NCBI GenBank assembly: GCA_937982605.1
Contig: CALJLC010000148.1
Location: forward strand, 1 to 6,588
DNA from: an uncultured Gemmatimonadales bacterium
GTDB lineage: Bacteria > Gemmatimonadota > Gemmatimonadetes > Longimicrobiales > Gaopeijiaceae
Length of the DNA: 6,588 nucleotides
Direction: 5' to 3'
Shown: in pieces, positions 1 through 6,275 of the stretch
Layout: every line of letters starts with the position of its first letter
Numbering within the stretch: position 1 is the first letter of the stretch
Notes under the pieces: model-generated
What the model was told of the DNA's origin: nothing
The model's input: the letters and a program-made list of their open reading frames with translations, nothing else
Database searches by the model: none
Program-made: the position numbers and the translations under genes

Positions 1-16
1 GACGCTCTTCCGATCT
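1..16. other. Illumina TruSeq adapter remnant (artefact)
   Basis: The first 16 bases, GACGCTCTTCCGATCT, are identical to the 3' end of the Illumina universal/TruSeq read-1 adapter. This is sequencing adapter left on the contig, not genomic DNA. Genomic sequence starts at about position 17. The minus-strand gene that crosses this edge must not be translated into it: the reading would turn into adapter-coded residues after codon 45. Confidence 0.96.
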
Positions 17-151
17 GGCCGCGCCCGAGACGCGGTTCACCCGGGCCAGCGCCGCGAGCGCTCGCTCGTGTCGATCCGGCGCGAGCGCCGGATCGTCCAT
101 CAGCTCGGCCTGACGAACCCGGACCGAGAGACCCGGCGCGGCCGCGCCCAC
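17..151 (-). CDS. Probable class I SAM-dependent methyltransferase, N-terminal 45 codons only
   Basis: This is the start of a gene cut off by the contig edge. From a GTG at 151-149 the frame is open for exactly 45 codons up to the adapter. The reading includes AELMDDPALAP (residues 15-25) and ALAALARVNRVSG (31-43). The pattern [L/M]DDPAL-x-P-x-x-H-x-x-A-L-x-x-L-x-R-x-N-R-x-S is what I associate with the N-terminal leader helix of small class I methyltransferases, just before the SAM-binding Rossmann fold. The SAM-binding motif is not in the window, so substrate and activity cannot be judged. The GTG lies one base after the TGA of the amidohydrolase (TGA-C-GTG), which suggests an operon with coupled translation. 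A GGGAGG at 169-174 is rather far away (17 bases) to serve it directly. An in-frame ATG at 100-98 (codon 18) is an alternative start, but it would cut off the conserved-looking leader. The family call comes from recalled sequence pattern only. Confidence 0.6.
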
Positions 152-152
152 G

Positions 153-1799
153 TCAACGCCCGCCCGGGCCTCCCGCGGGAGCACCCTGCTCCTCGCTGAC
201 CGGGTTGGTGCGCACGGTCGGGTACTCGATGCCGAGCTGCTCGAGGTACGTGTCGAAGCGTGACGGGTCGTAGTAGTAGGGGCGCATCCGCTCCCGCCAC
301 TCCGCCATGATGCCCTCGTTGAGCCAGATGGCGGGCTGATCGGTGTCCGAGATGAACGGAGTGTACGTCGTCTCCGCCGTCTGCACGTCGTTGAAGTAGT
401 CCCACGCGGCGTCGACGGTCTCTCCGTCGAGGAAGAGATCGAGCAGCGTGAGCGCCTGCGCCTTGGCTCCGGCGAGCGATCCCTTGTGCGCGATGGGCGT
501 CGCCATGGCGATGCCGTTCGCCCAGTTGTGCCCGGGGCCTCCCGGCATGTTCGCCGGGTAGCGCATCGTCACGGTCGGCATGTTCCAGGAGACGTCGCCG
601 ATGTCGTCCGAGCCGCCTCCGAGGGAACGGGACAGGTCGACCGGCTCGCCCAGATCCCCGACCTCGGTCGAGAGCCCGCGCGGCTCCTGACCCATCTCGC
701 GCTGGAACGCGTTGGCGAGCCGCAGGTCGGCGTCGCTCCACTCCGGCATTCCCACGCGCTGGATGTTGGCGTAGGTGACCTCCGCCACCGGCTTGCTGAA
801 GTGCCGGCTCCACGCCGAGCCGATCGTCATGATCGTGTCGACCTGCGTGCCGGTCATGAGCGCGGCGCCCTGGGCCATGAGCTTGGCGGCGTCGTACGAC
901 TCCATCACGAGCTCGTAGGTCGTCTCCCGGAAGAAGAACCAGATCGTGGCCGTCTGAGGCACCACGTTCGGCTGGTCACCCCCGTCGACGATGATGTAGT
1001 GCGAGCGCTCGGCCGGCCGCAGGTGCTCGCGCTTGAACTCCCACGCCTGCGCCATGAGCATCACGGCGTCGAGCGCGGAGCGGCCCCGCCAGGGGGAGCC
1101 GGCCGAGTGTGCGGTCTCTCCCTCGAAGCGGAACTGCGCCGAGACGAGCGCGTTGCCGCCGCTCTGTCCCCAGCTGGTGTTGAAGCCGTTGGACACGTGC
1201 GTGAACAGGTTCACGTCGACGCCGTCGAAGACTCCGTCCCGCACGAAGAACGCCTTCGAGCCGAGCTGCTCCTCGGCGATCCCGGGCCAGAGCAGGAGCG
1301 TGCCGTCGATGTTCTCACGCTCCATGAGCTCCTTCACGTTGAGCGCGGCCACGATGTTCACCGCCTGCCCCGAGTTGTGCCCCTCGCCGTGTCCCGGCGC
1401 CATCGCCAGGATCGGGTCGCGGTAGCCCACGCCCGGCTTCTGGTTCGACTGCGGAATGCCGTCGACGTCCGACCCGAGCGCGATCACCGGCTCCCCCGTG
1501 CCGTTGGACCATCGTGCCGTCCACGCCGAGGGCATGCCCGCGACGCCCAGCTCGATGTCGAAGCCGGCGTCCGCGAGGATGCCCGTGAGGTAGCGCTGCG
1601 TCTCGAACTCCTGGAAGCCCAGCTCGCCGAAGGAGAAGAGCATGTCCACGATCTCCTGGACCTGCTTCGCGTCCGCCTCGACCATCCGAAGGACCTCGTC
1701 CTTCAGGCCTTCCAGGCGCGGATCGGCCTGGGCCGCGAGCGGCGAGGCGGGGGCGAGGGCAATCGATGCGGCGGCGAGAGCGGGGACGAGGCGTCGCAT
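153..1799 (-). CDS. Exported M20 family metallo-amidohydrolase, AbgB-like
   Basis: A 548-residue hydrolase, probably periplasmic, of the M20 peptidase clan. It most resembles AbgB (p-aminobenzoyl-glutamate hydrolase subunit) and the hippurate/IAA-amino-acid hydrolases, which cleave an amide bond with a two-metal centre. Residues 1-25 form a Sec signal (RR, then a hydrophobic stretch, then AAQA/D). Visible family landmarks are ELGFQE (59-64), the metal-site stretch GHGEGHNSG (136-144), the AEE pair (175-177; E176 as general base and E177 as ligand by analogy), H201, the dimerisation-domain HSAGSP..GRSALDAV (231-246), GGSDDIGDVSW (395-405, like AbgB STDVGDVSW), H424 in GGPGHNW, and IAHKG (436-440). 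The usual metal-binding Cys of G-H-x-C-G-H is Glu139 here. The tail ends in a Gly/Pro-rich stretch. The start is ATG at 1799, with GGAG at 1806-1809 six bases upstream and a coherent signal peptide. It is longer than E. coli AbgB because of the signal and a C-terminal extension. The substrate is unknown. A partner like AbgA is not seen, so it probably works as a homomer. The hydrolase family is near certain; the AbgB-like subgroup is likely. Confidence 0.93.
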   Translation of the reverse strand: MRRLVPALAAASIALAPASPLAAQADPRLEGLKDEVLRMVEADAKQVQEIVDMLFSFGELGFQEFETQRYLTGILADAGFDIELGVAGMPSAWTARWSNGTGEPVIALGSDVDGIPQSNQKPGVGYRDPILAMAPGHGEGHNSGQAVNIVAALNVKELMERENIDGTLLLWPGIAEEQLGSKAFFVRDGVFDGVDVNLFTHVSNGFNTSWGQSGGNALVSAQFRFEGETAHSAGSPWRGRSALDAVMLMAQAWEFKREHLRPAERSHYIIVDGGDQPNVVPQTATIWFFFRETTYELVMESYDAAKLMAQGAALMTGTQVDTIMTIGSAWSRHFSKPVAEVTYANIQRVGMPEWSDADLRLANAFQREMGQEPRGLSTEVGDLGEPVDLSRSLGGGSDDIGDVSWNMPTVTMRYPANMPGGPGHNWANGIAMATPIAHKGSLAGAKAQALTLLDLFLDGETVDAAWDYFNDVQTAETTYTPFISDTDQPAIWLNEGIMAEWRERMRPYYYDPSRFDTYLEQLGIEYPTVRTNPVSEEQGAPAGGPGGR

Positions 1800-1930
1800 G
1801 GGTGTCTCCGGGATGACGTGACGTCGAAGCGCGCGCGCTCGGGGAAGCGCGGAGGGGGAGGATGCGCCCAGGCGTCGGACCCGGCAAGCGAGCGGCGGCG
1901 GGCGGAAGCCACCCCGGCCGGTCTCCCGCG
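1800..1930 (-). promoter_or_regulatory. Gap between MATE and amidohydrolase genes, with SD and a GACGT palindrome
   Basis: This is the only clear non-coding gap inside the minus-strand gene run, 131 bases long. It holds the Shine-Dalgarno GGAG (1806-1809) of the amidohydrolase. Just upstream is a perfect 11-base inverted repeat, GACGT-G-ACGTC (1815-1825). A GC alternation (GCGCGCGCGC, about 1829-1838) follows. The size would allow an independent promoter, but I see no recognisable -35/-10 pair and no stem-loop followed by a T-run. Whether the amidohydrolase is co-transcribed with the MATE gene is therefore open. The palindrome could be a regulator site or chance. Confidence 0.4.
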
Positions 1931-3433
1931 CTAGACCGACGCCTCCTTCCACCCCCCCCGCCGGAAGATCAGGGAGGCGACGACGGCCATCGTGGCGTAG
2001 GCGATCGCCATCGCGGCGAAGACGCCGTGCGGTCCGAAGCCGAGCGGGTACGCCAGCGCCCACGCCAGCGGGATCTCCCACAGCCAGAAGCAGAAGAGGT
2101 TGATGATCGTCGGCGTCCACACGGCGCCCGCGCCGTTGAACGCGGCGGTGACGACCATTCCGTACGCGTAGAAGGGGAAGCCGGCCGCCACGATCCGCAG
2201 GCATGAAACCGCCCAGCCGCTCGCCTCCGCCGTGCCGCCGAAGAGGCTCACGATCCCGGGGGCGAAGAGGACGAAGCAGAGGCCGACCCCGCCCAGGAAC
2301 GCGAGGTCCATCTTCGCCGCGACCCAGACCGAGCGCTCCGCGCGCACCGGATCTCCCGCGCCGAGGCCCTGCCCCACCATCGTCGAGGCCGCGTTGGAGA
2401 GCCCCCATGCCGGGAGCAGGGCGAACATCACGACCCGCAGCGCGATGGCGTAGCCGGCGAGCGGCTCGGCGCCGAACTCGGCGATGATGCGCACGAGCCC
2501 GATCCAGCTGGCCATCCCGATGAAGATCTGGAAGGTCCCGGTGGCCGAGAGGCGCACGAGGCGGACCATGACCGGGATCTCGACGCGGAGGTGGCGCGCC
2601 GCCACGCGGAGCCGGCCGCCGAGGCGGAAAAGCGCGTAGAGCTGGACCAGCACGGCGGTCCCGCGGCCGATCGTCGTCGCCACGGCCGCCCCCGTCAGCC
2701 CCAGCTCGGGGAACGGTCCGAGGCCGAAGATCAGGCACGGATCCAGAACGATGTTCAGGCCGTTGGCGAGCCAGAGCACGCGCATGGCCAGCGCCGCGTC
2801 CCCCGCTCCCCGGAAGGCGGCGTTCTGGAGGAAGAGCAGGACGATGACCGCGTTGCCGCCGAGCAGGATCCGCGTGTAGCCGCTCGACGCGGCCACCGTC
2901 GCTTCGTCGGCCCCCATGAGGCGCAGCAGCGATTCCGCGCCGAGCACCCCGGCGACGCCGAAGAGGACCGCCAGCAGCGATCCGAAGAGGACCGCCTGCA
3001 CGGTGGCGCGGCCCGCGGCGTCCGGGTCGCCCTCCCCCATGCGCCGGGAGACCATCGCGGTCACGCCGATGCTCAGCCCCATCGCCGCGGTGTAGACGAT
3101 CGTGAGGAGCGACTCGGTCAGCGCCACGCCCGCGATGGCCGGGTCACCCAGCCGCGAGACGCAGAAGATGTCGACGATGGCGAAGATCGACTCCATCGCC
3201 ATCTCGAGCACCATCGGCACCGCGAGCAGGACGATGGCCCGGTCGACCGGACCCTCCGTGGGATCGCCTCCGGTGCCGCGGACGGCGTGGACGAGCGTCC
3301 GCCACCACGACTCGTCCGGGGTCGGTGGCGACCGCGAGCCGAAGCCGGCGGGCGCGTCGGGCGGCGCGCCCTCGCCGCCCATCCCCGCTTCAGCCGCCGA
3401 TGCGTCGGCCCCGCTCGACCCAGCTCTCGCCAT
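1931..3433 (-). CDS. MATE family efflux transporter
   Basis: A 500-residue inner-membrane exporter of the MATE family (NorM/DinF-like), which exports cationic drugs or metabolites using an H+ or Na+ gradient. About 12 hydrophobic segments run from residue 66 to the end. The two halves repeat each other. S-R-R-M-G-E-G-D-P (129-137) matches G-Q-G-L-G-A-G-D-P (354-362), and AAFRGAGDA (205-213) matches AAFNGAGAV in the second half. The segment N-x-x-L-D-P...IFG...LGLTGAA (227-250) is a classic MATE signature. In front of TM1 is an unusual hydrophilic Ala/Gly/Pro/Ser-rich tail of about 60 residues. The first ATG (3433) overlaps the S9 peptidase by 44 bases and has only a weak GGA upstream. A second ATG at 3382 (M18) starts 7 bases after the peptidase stop and is an equally fair start. 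Either way the gene is likely co-transcribed with the peptidase. No substrate can be read from the sequence. The family call is secure; the start is not. Confidence 0.94.
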   Translation of the reverse strand: MARAGSSGADASAAEAGMGGEGAPPDAPAGFGSRSPPTPDESWWRTLVHAVRGTGGDPTEGPVDRAIVLLAVPMVLEMAMESIFAIVDIFCVSRLGDPAIAGVALTESLLTIVYTAAMGLSIGVTAMVSRRMGEGDPDAAGRATVQAVLFGSLLAVLFGVAGVLGAESLLRLMGADEATVAASSGYTRILLGGNAVIVLLFLQNAAFRGAGDAALAMRVLWLANGLNIVLDPCLIFGLGPFPELGLTGAAVATTIGRGTAVLVQLYALFRLGGRLRVAARHLRVEIPVMVRLVRLSATGTFQIFIGMASWIGLVRIIAEFGAEPLAGYAIALRVVMFALLPAWGLSNAASTMVGQGLGAGDPVRAERSVWVAAKMDLAFLGGVGLCFVLFAPGIVSLFGGTAEASGWAVSCLRIVAAGFPFYAYGMVVTAAFNGAGAVWTPTIINLFCFWLWEIPLAWALAYPLGFGPHGVFAAMAIAYATMAVVASLIFRRGGWKEASV

Positions 3434-6185
3434 CGGTGATCCAGTCGGCCGCGGGCTCGCCCTTCAGCCAGTGTCCGAACCACTCGAGGATCCGGCGGTG
3501 GTAGTCGACCTGCTGGGCCTCGTCCGAAAGACCGTGGTCGGCGCCCGGATAGACCAGCAGCACGACCTCCTTCCCGGCCCGGCGCGCGTAGTTGTAGAAC
3601 TCCATGCCCTGGTAGAAGTCGACGACGCCGTCCGCGTCTCCGTGCATCAGCAGCATCGGGGTGTCGAGGTCGGCGATGAAGTGCGCGGGCGAGCTCTCGA
3701 GGTGCCCCTCCAGGTCCTCCCAGTACGGCGCGGCCATGCGGGCCTGGCCGGTCTCCCAGTGCCCGGTCTCGGGGAGGCCTCCGTTCCAGTGCACCGCGCC
3801 CATGAAGCTCATGAAGTTGGTGATCGCGGCTCCGGCCACCGATGCCGCGAAGCGGTCGGTGCGCGTCGGCAGGTACGCGGCCTGGTAGCCACCCCACGAG
3901 TGCCCGATGAGCCCCATGGCGTCGGGGTCGACGTGCCGCGTCGCCACGGGGGCGTCGAGGGCGTGCTGCACCGCGTCGAGCGCGGAGGGGGCGGGGCTGG
4001 CGGGTTCGTAGACGATGTCGGGCATCAGAACGAAGTACCCCGCCTGGGACCACGCCTGGAAGTTGTAGTAGTCTCGCTCGCTGGGCGGATCGTAGCCGTG
4101 CAGGCCGTCCGAGAGCCGCTCGTACTGATACAGGATCAGCGGGTAGCGCATTCCTTCCCGGAAGTCGGCGGGGTAGACCAGGACGGCCTGGAGGTCGTGG
4201 CCGGCGTCCGTGGTGTAGTCGAGCAGCTCGGCCCGCCCCCACGCGAAGTCGCTCTGGAACGGATTCGTGCGCGTCACCTGCCGGGGGCCCTCGAGCCCTG
4301 GCCCCGCCACGAAGACGTCCGGCGAGTCGTCCCACCTCTCCTGCCGGAACGCGTAGACGTCCGCGTTCCCGGCGCGGGCCAGCCCGCGAACGGAGGCATC
4401 CCCGACGAGGCGCCACCGCTCGCGACCCTCCGGCGAGAGACCGACGTAGCCCGACGCCTTGGTCCTCCGGTGGAAGACGGAGAGGACGAGGTCCTGGTCG
4501 GCGTCCAGCACCGGTGTCGAGAAGAACGTGGCGTCCGGATCGAGGTCGACGACCCTCATGCGCTCCCGCCCCTCCGCTCCTCGGGTGAGCCGCTCCAGCG
4601 TTCCGTCGAGCAGGTCGGCGCGCCAGACGTCGTGCTCGTCGTAGAGCAGCGCGCCGGCGCCGCCGTCGAGCCAGGCGCCCACCCCCCAAGACGGTCGAGG
4701 TCCGGGGTAGTCGTACTCGGCGAGGGAGCGCGTGAAGCTCCGGCCCCCGCCCACCCGCGTCCGCGAGAGCGCGTCCAGATCCACGGCGGTCCACCCGTCG
4801 TCGTGGTACAGGAGCACGCGACCGAGGTCCTCGTGCGAGGCCACTCCGAATTCGAGCGCCTCGGCCAGCAGCGTGCGCTCCCCGGTGCGCGTGTCGACGC
4901 GGTACCAGTCGGCGGCCCCGGCGCCGAAGCGCCGCTCGAAGAGGTAGGGGTCGTAGTCGGGCTCCAGCCCCCAGCGGCCGCCCGCCACGAGATCGATCGG
5001 CTCCTCCACGTCGCGACCCAGCACGACGACCCGGTCGTCGTCCGGGCTCCAGGCGGCGAGCAGCGTGCGCCGTGCCAGTCGATCCGCCGCCCACTCCTGG
5101 GCGCGCAGGATCTGGTCGTCGTTCCAGTGCCAGATCTGGACGTCCGCGGGCTCGACGTCGTCGTCGGCCGCCCCGGCGTCGCCGTCGTCTCCGTCGCTCG
5201 AGCCGGAATCGCCCGGATCGGTGGCGCCGGCGTCGCCCTCCGTTTCGGCCTCCGACCCCTCCGCCGGCTCCCACGGGCGCACTCCGAAGAAGAGCGTCCG
5301 GCCGTCGGCGGAGAAGTCGAGACCCGCGTACGGCGTGACCCGCCTGTCACGGCCGAGCTCGGGATGCTCCACGGCGCGGAGCACCCGCGGCGTCGGGTCG
5401 GAGACGGGGTCGTCCCACACCAGCACGTCGTGCGTGGCCTCCTCGCGCTCTTCGTCGTCGACAGAGCGGAGCACGGCCAGCGTCGCGGCGTCCTCGCGCC
5501 AGGTGAGTGCCTCGTAATCCGCGTCGCCCGACTCGATCGTCCTCAGCGTCCCGGCCTCCGGATCGAAGAGCACGACGCCATTCGCGTCACCCCACGCTGT
5601 GCGCAGCGTAGCCGCCAGCACGCGCCCGCCGTCCCGCCAGGCCCATGCGCTCACGTTGCCGATGAGGGTGCGCTCGCCGGTGGACGGGCTGAAAACGACC
5701 AGGTCCGCCCCGACCGAGTCCGACGCCGGGGCGCCGAGCGCCGCCAGCCACGCGCCGTCGTCCCGGAATCCGAAGGACCGGACGTCGAAGCGGACGGAGT
5801 CCCGCACGGCTTCGAGATCGACCAGCCCCAGGCGGTCTTCGATGCGCTCCTGAGCCTCGCGGGCACGCTCGCCTTCCTCGACCGAGACGCCCTTCCGGTA
5901 GGCCAGCCAGCGGCCGTCGGCGCTGAACTCGGGCGCCGACGCGTGCTCGAGGACGAGCGGCTCGATCGAACCGTCCGTCCGGTGCAGGCGCAGCTCACGA
6001 CCGCCGTCGGTGCGCGTGATCTGCGCGACCACCCAGCGGCCGTCGGGGTCGAGCTCGAAGCCCCCGAGGCGCTCCCATCGTCCGTAGTCCCCCGGCTCCA
6101 GCGTCGGGGCCTGCGCCGTCACCGACGCCGCGGTCGTTCCCAGCGCCATGAGCGCCCATCCGAATGCCCTCGCCGTCCTCGTCAC
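3390..6185 (-). CDS. Exported S9 family (prolyl oligopeptidase-type) serine peptidase
   Basis: A 931-residue secreted or periplasmic serine peptidase. It would cleave short peptides, typically dipeptides or after proline/acylated residues in this family. The start is GTG at 6185 with a purine-rich GAGGGGGG at 6189-6196. The N-terminus MTRTARAF...SVTAQA gives a Sec signal cut near residue 25. Residues from about 30 to 660 look like a beta-propeller with repeated D-G-x-x-L/W and S-A-D-G-R blades. Inside it, an acidic low-complexity insert (306-348) leads into VQIWHW (349-354). The alpha/beta hydrolase domain covers about 660-931, with nucleophile Ser763 in GHSWGGY, Asp852 in HGDADGVV and His884 in GADHGLS. 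The Asp-His spacing of 32 is the same as in human DPP4 (708/740), so the triad looks intact. An in-frame ATG at 6149 (M13) would remove the charged n-region and lacks the strong SD. At about 930 residues it is longer than DPP4-type enzymes, partly through the insert. The peptidase family is near certain; the exact specificity is unknown. Confidence 0.95.
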   Translation of the reverse strand: MTRTARAFGWALMALGTTAASVTAQAPTLEPGDYGRWERLGGFELDPDGRWVVAQITRTDGGRELRLHRTDGSIEPLVLEHASAPEFSADGRWLAYRKGVSVEEGERAREAQERIEDRLGLVDLEAVRDSVRFDVRSFGFRDDGAWLAALGAPASDSVGADLVVFSPSTGERTLIGNVSAWAWRDGGRVLAATLRTAWGDANGVVLFDPEAGTLRTIESGDADYEALTWREDAATLAVLRSVDDEEREEATHDVLVWDDPVSDPTPRVLRAVEHPELGRDRRVTPYAGLDFSADGRTLFFGVRPWEPAEGSEAETEGDAGATDPGDSGSSDGDDGDAGAADDDVEPADVQIWHWNDDQILRAQEWAADRLARRTLLAAWSPDDDRVVVLGRDVEEPIDLVAGGRWGLEPDYDPYLFERRFGAGAADWYRVDTRTGERTLLAEALEFGVASHEDLGRVLLYHDDGWTAVDLDALSRTRVGGGRSFTRSLAEYDYPGPRPSWGVGAWLDGGAGALLYDEHDVWRADLLDGTLERLTRGAEGRERMRVVDLDPDATFFSTPVLDADQDLVLSVFHRRTKASGYVGLSPEGRERWRLVGDASVRGLARAGNADVYAFRQERWDDSPDVFVAGPGLEGPRQVTRTNPFQSDFAWGRAELLDYTTDAGHDLQAVLVYPADFREGMRYPLILYQYERLSDGLHGYDPPSERDYYNFQAWSQAGYFVLMPDIVYEPASPAPSALDAVQHALDAPVATRHVDPDAMGLIGHSWGGYQAAYLPTRTDRFAASVAGAAITNFMSFMGAVHWNGGLPETGHWETGQARMAAPYWEDLEGHLESSPAHFIADLDTPMLLMHGDADGVVDFYQGMEFYNYARRAGKEVVLLVYPGADHGLSDEAQQVDYHRRILEWFGHWLKGEPAADWITDGESWVERGRRIGG
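5142..5270 (-). other. Acidic low-complexity insert in the S9 peptidase propeller
   Basis: Codons 306-348 of the S9 peptidase encode a stretch dominated by Asp, Glu, Gly, Ala and Ser, with runs such as DGDDGDAG and ADDDVE. No aromatic or bulky aliphatic residues occur in it apart from valine. It lies between a propeller strand (FFGVRPW) and the motif VQIWHW, and so is probably a disordered surface loop. Acidic linkers in front of an IWHW motif are, to my recollection, common in this S9 subgroup. The insert is therefore probably a lineage trait rather than damage. It may bind divalent cations or improve solubility, which is speculation. Confidence 0.7.
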
Positions 6186-6275
6186 GTTCCCCCCTCGGCA
6201 GTCAGACCCTTACGTCGAGCGAGCCGCAACGTCGTGCCGCGAGCACCGCGGAGCAACGCCGCGCAGCACGGTGGT
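6186..6275. promoter_or_regulatory. Divergent intergenic region between the S9 peptidase and PQQ lipoprotein genes
   Basis: This stretch separates two divergent genes and must hold the promoter of the minus-strand S9 operon and probably that of the plus-strand quinoprotein gene. Visible elements are the S9 Shine-Dalgarno (GAGGGGGG read on the minus strand, 6189-6196) and a perfect inverted repeat CCGCG-AGCAC-CGCGG at 6237-6251. A second GC-rich imperfect hairpin, with outer arms GCCGG/CCGGC at 6278-6300, lies just beyond. I could not find a convincing sigma-70 -35/-10 pair on either strand. If the quinoprotein gene starts near 6335-6348, the spacer extends to there. Confidence 0.45.

Noticed and set aside
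1901..1922. Possible terminator after the MATE gene (CCGGCCGG and GGC-GGAA-GCC)
   Set aside because: The self-complementary stretches are short, have no proper loop or a 3-bp stem only, and no T-run follows on the minus strand.
486..1934. 482-codon plus-strand open frame opposite the amidohydrolase
   Set aside because: It is antisense to a clear M20 gene, rich in Arg, His, Val and Asp with no recognisable domain. It is the mirror frame expected in GC-rich coding DNA.
1800..2738. Upstream extension of the amidohydrolase frame to 2738
   Set aside because: The frame stays open for 313 more codons, but they lie within the MATE gene and are Arg/Gly/Pro-rich. The SD and signal peptide at 1799 mark the real start.
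153..3433. RiPP or peptide-antibiotic cluster (peptidases plus exporter plus methyltransferase)
   Set aside because: No precursor-peptide-sized gene with SD, no modification enzyme beyond the partial methyltransferase, and both hydrolases carry export signals, unlike leader peptidases of such clusters.
2591..3439. 282-codon plus-strand frame opposite the MATE gene
   Set aside because: Composition is His/Arg/Asp/Glu-rich without domains, and it is antisense to the membrane segments of the exporter.
3118..5274. 718-codon minus-strand open frame in another phase of the S9/MATE genes
   Set aside because: It is almost entirely Arg, Gly, Ala and Pro with low complexity, and overlaps two well-supported genes on the same strand. 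It is a frame shadow.
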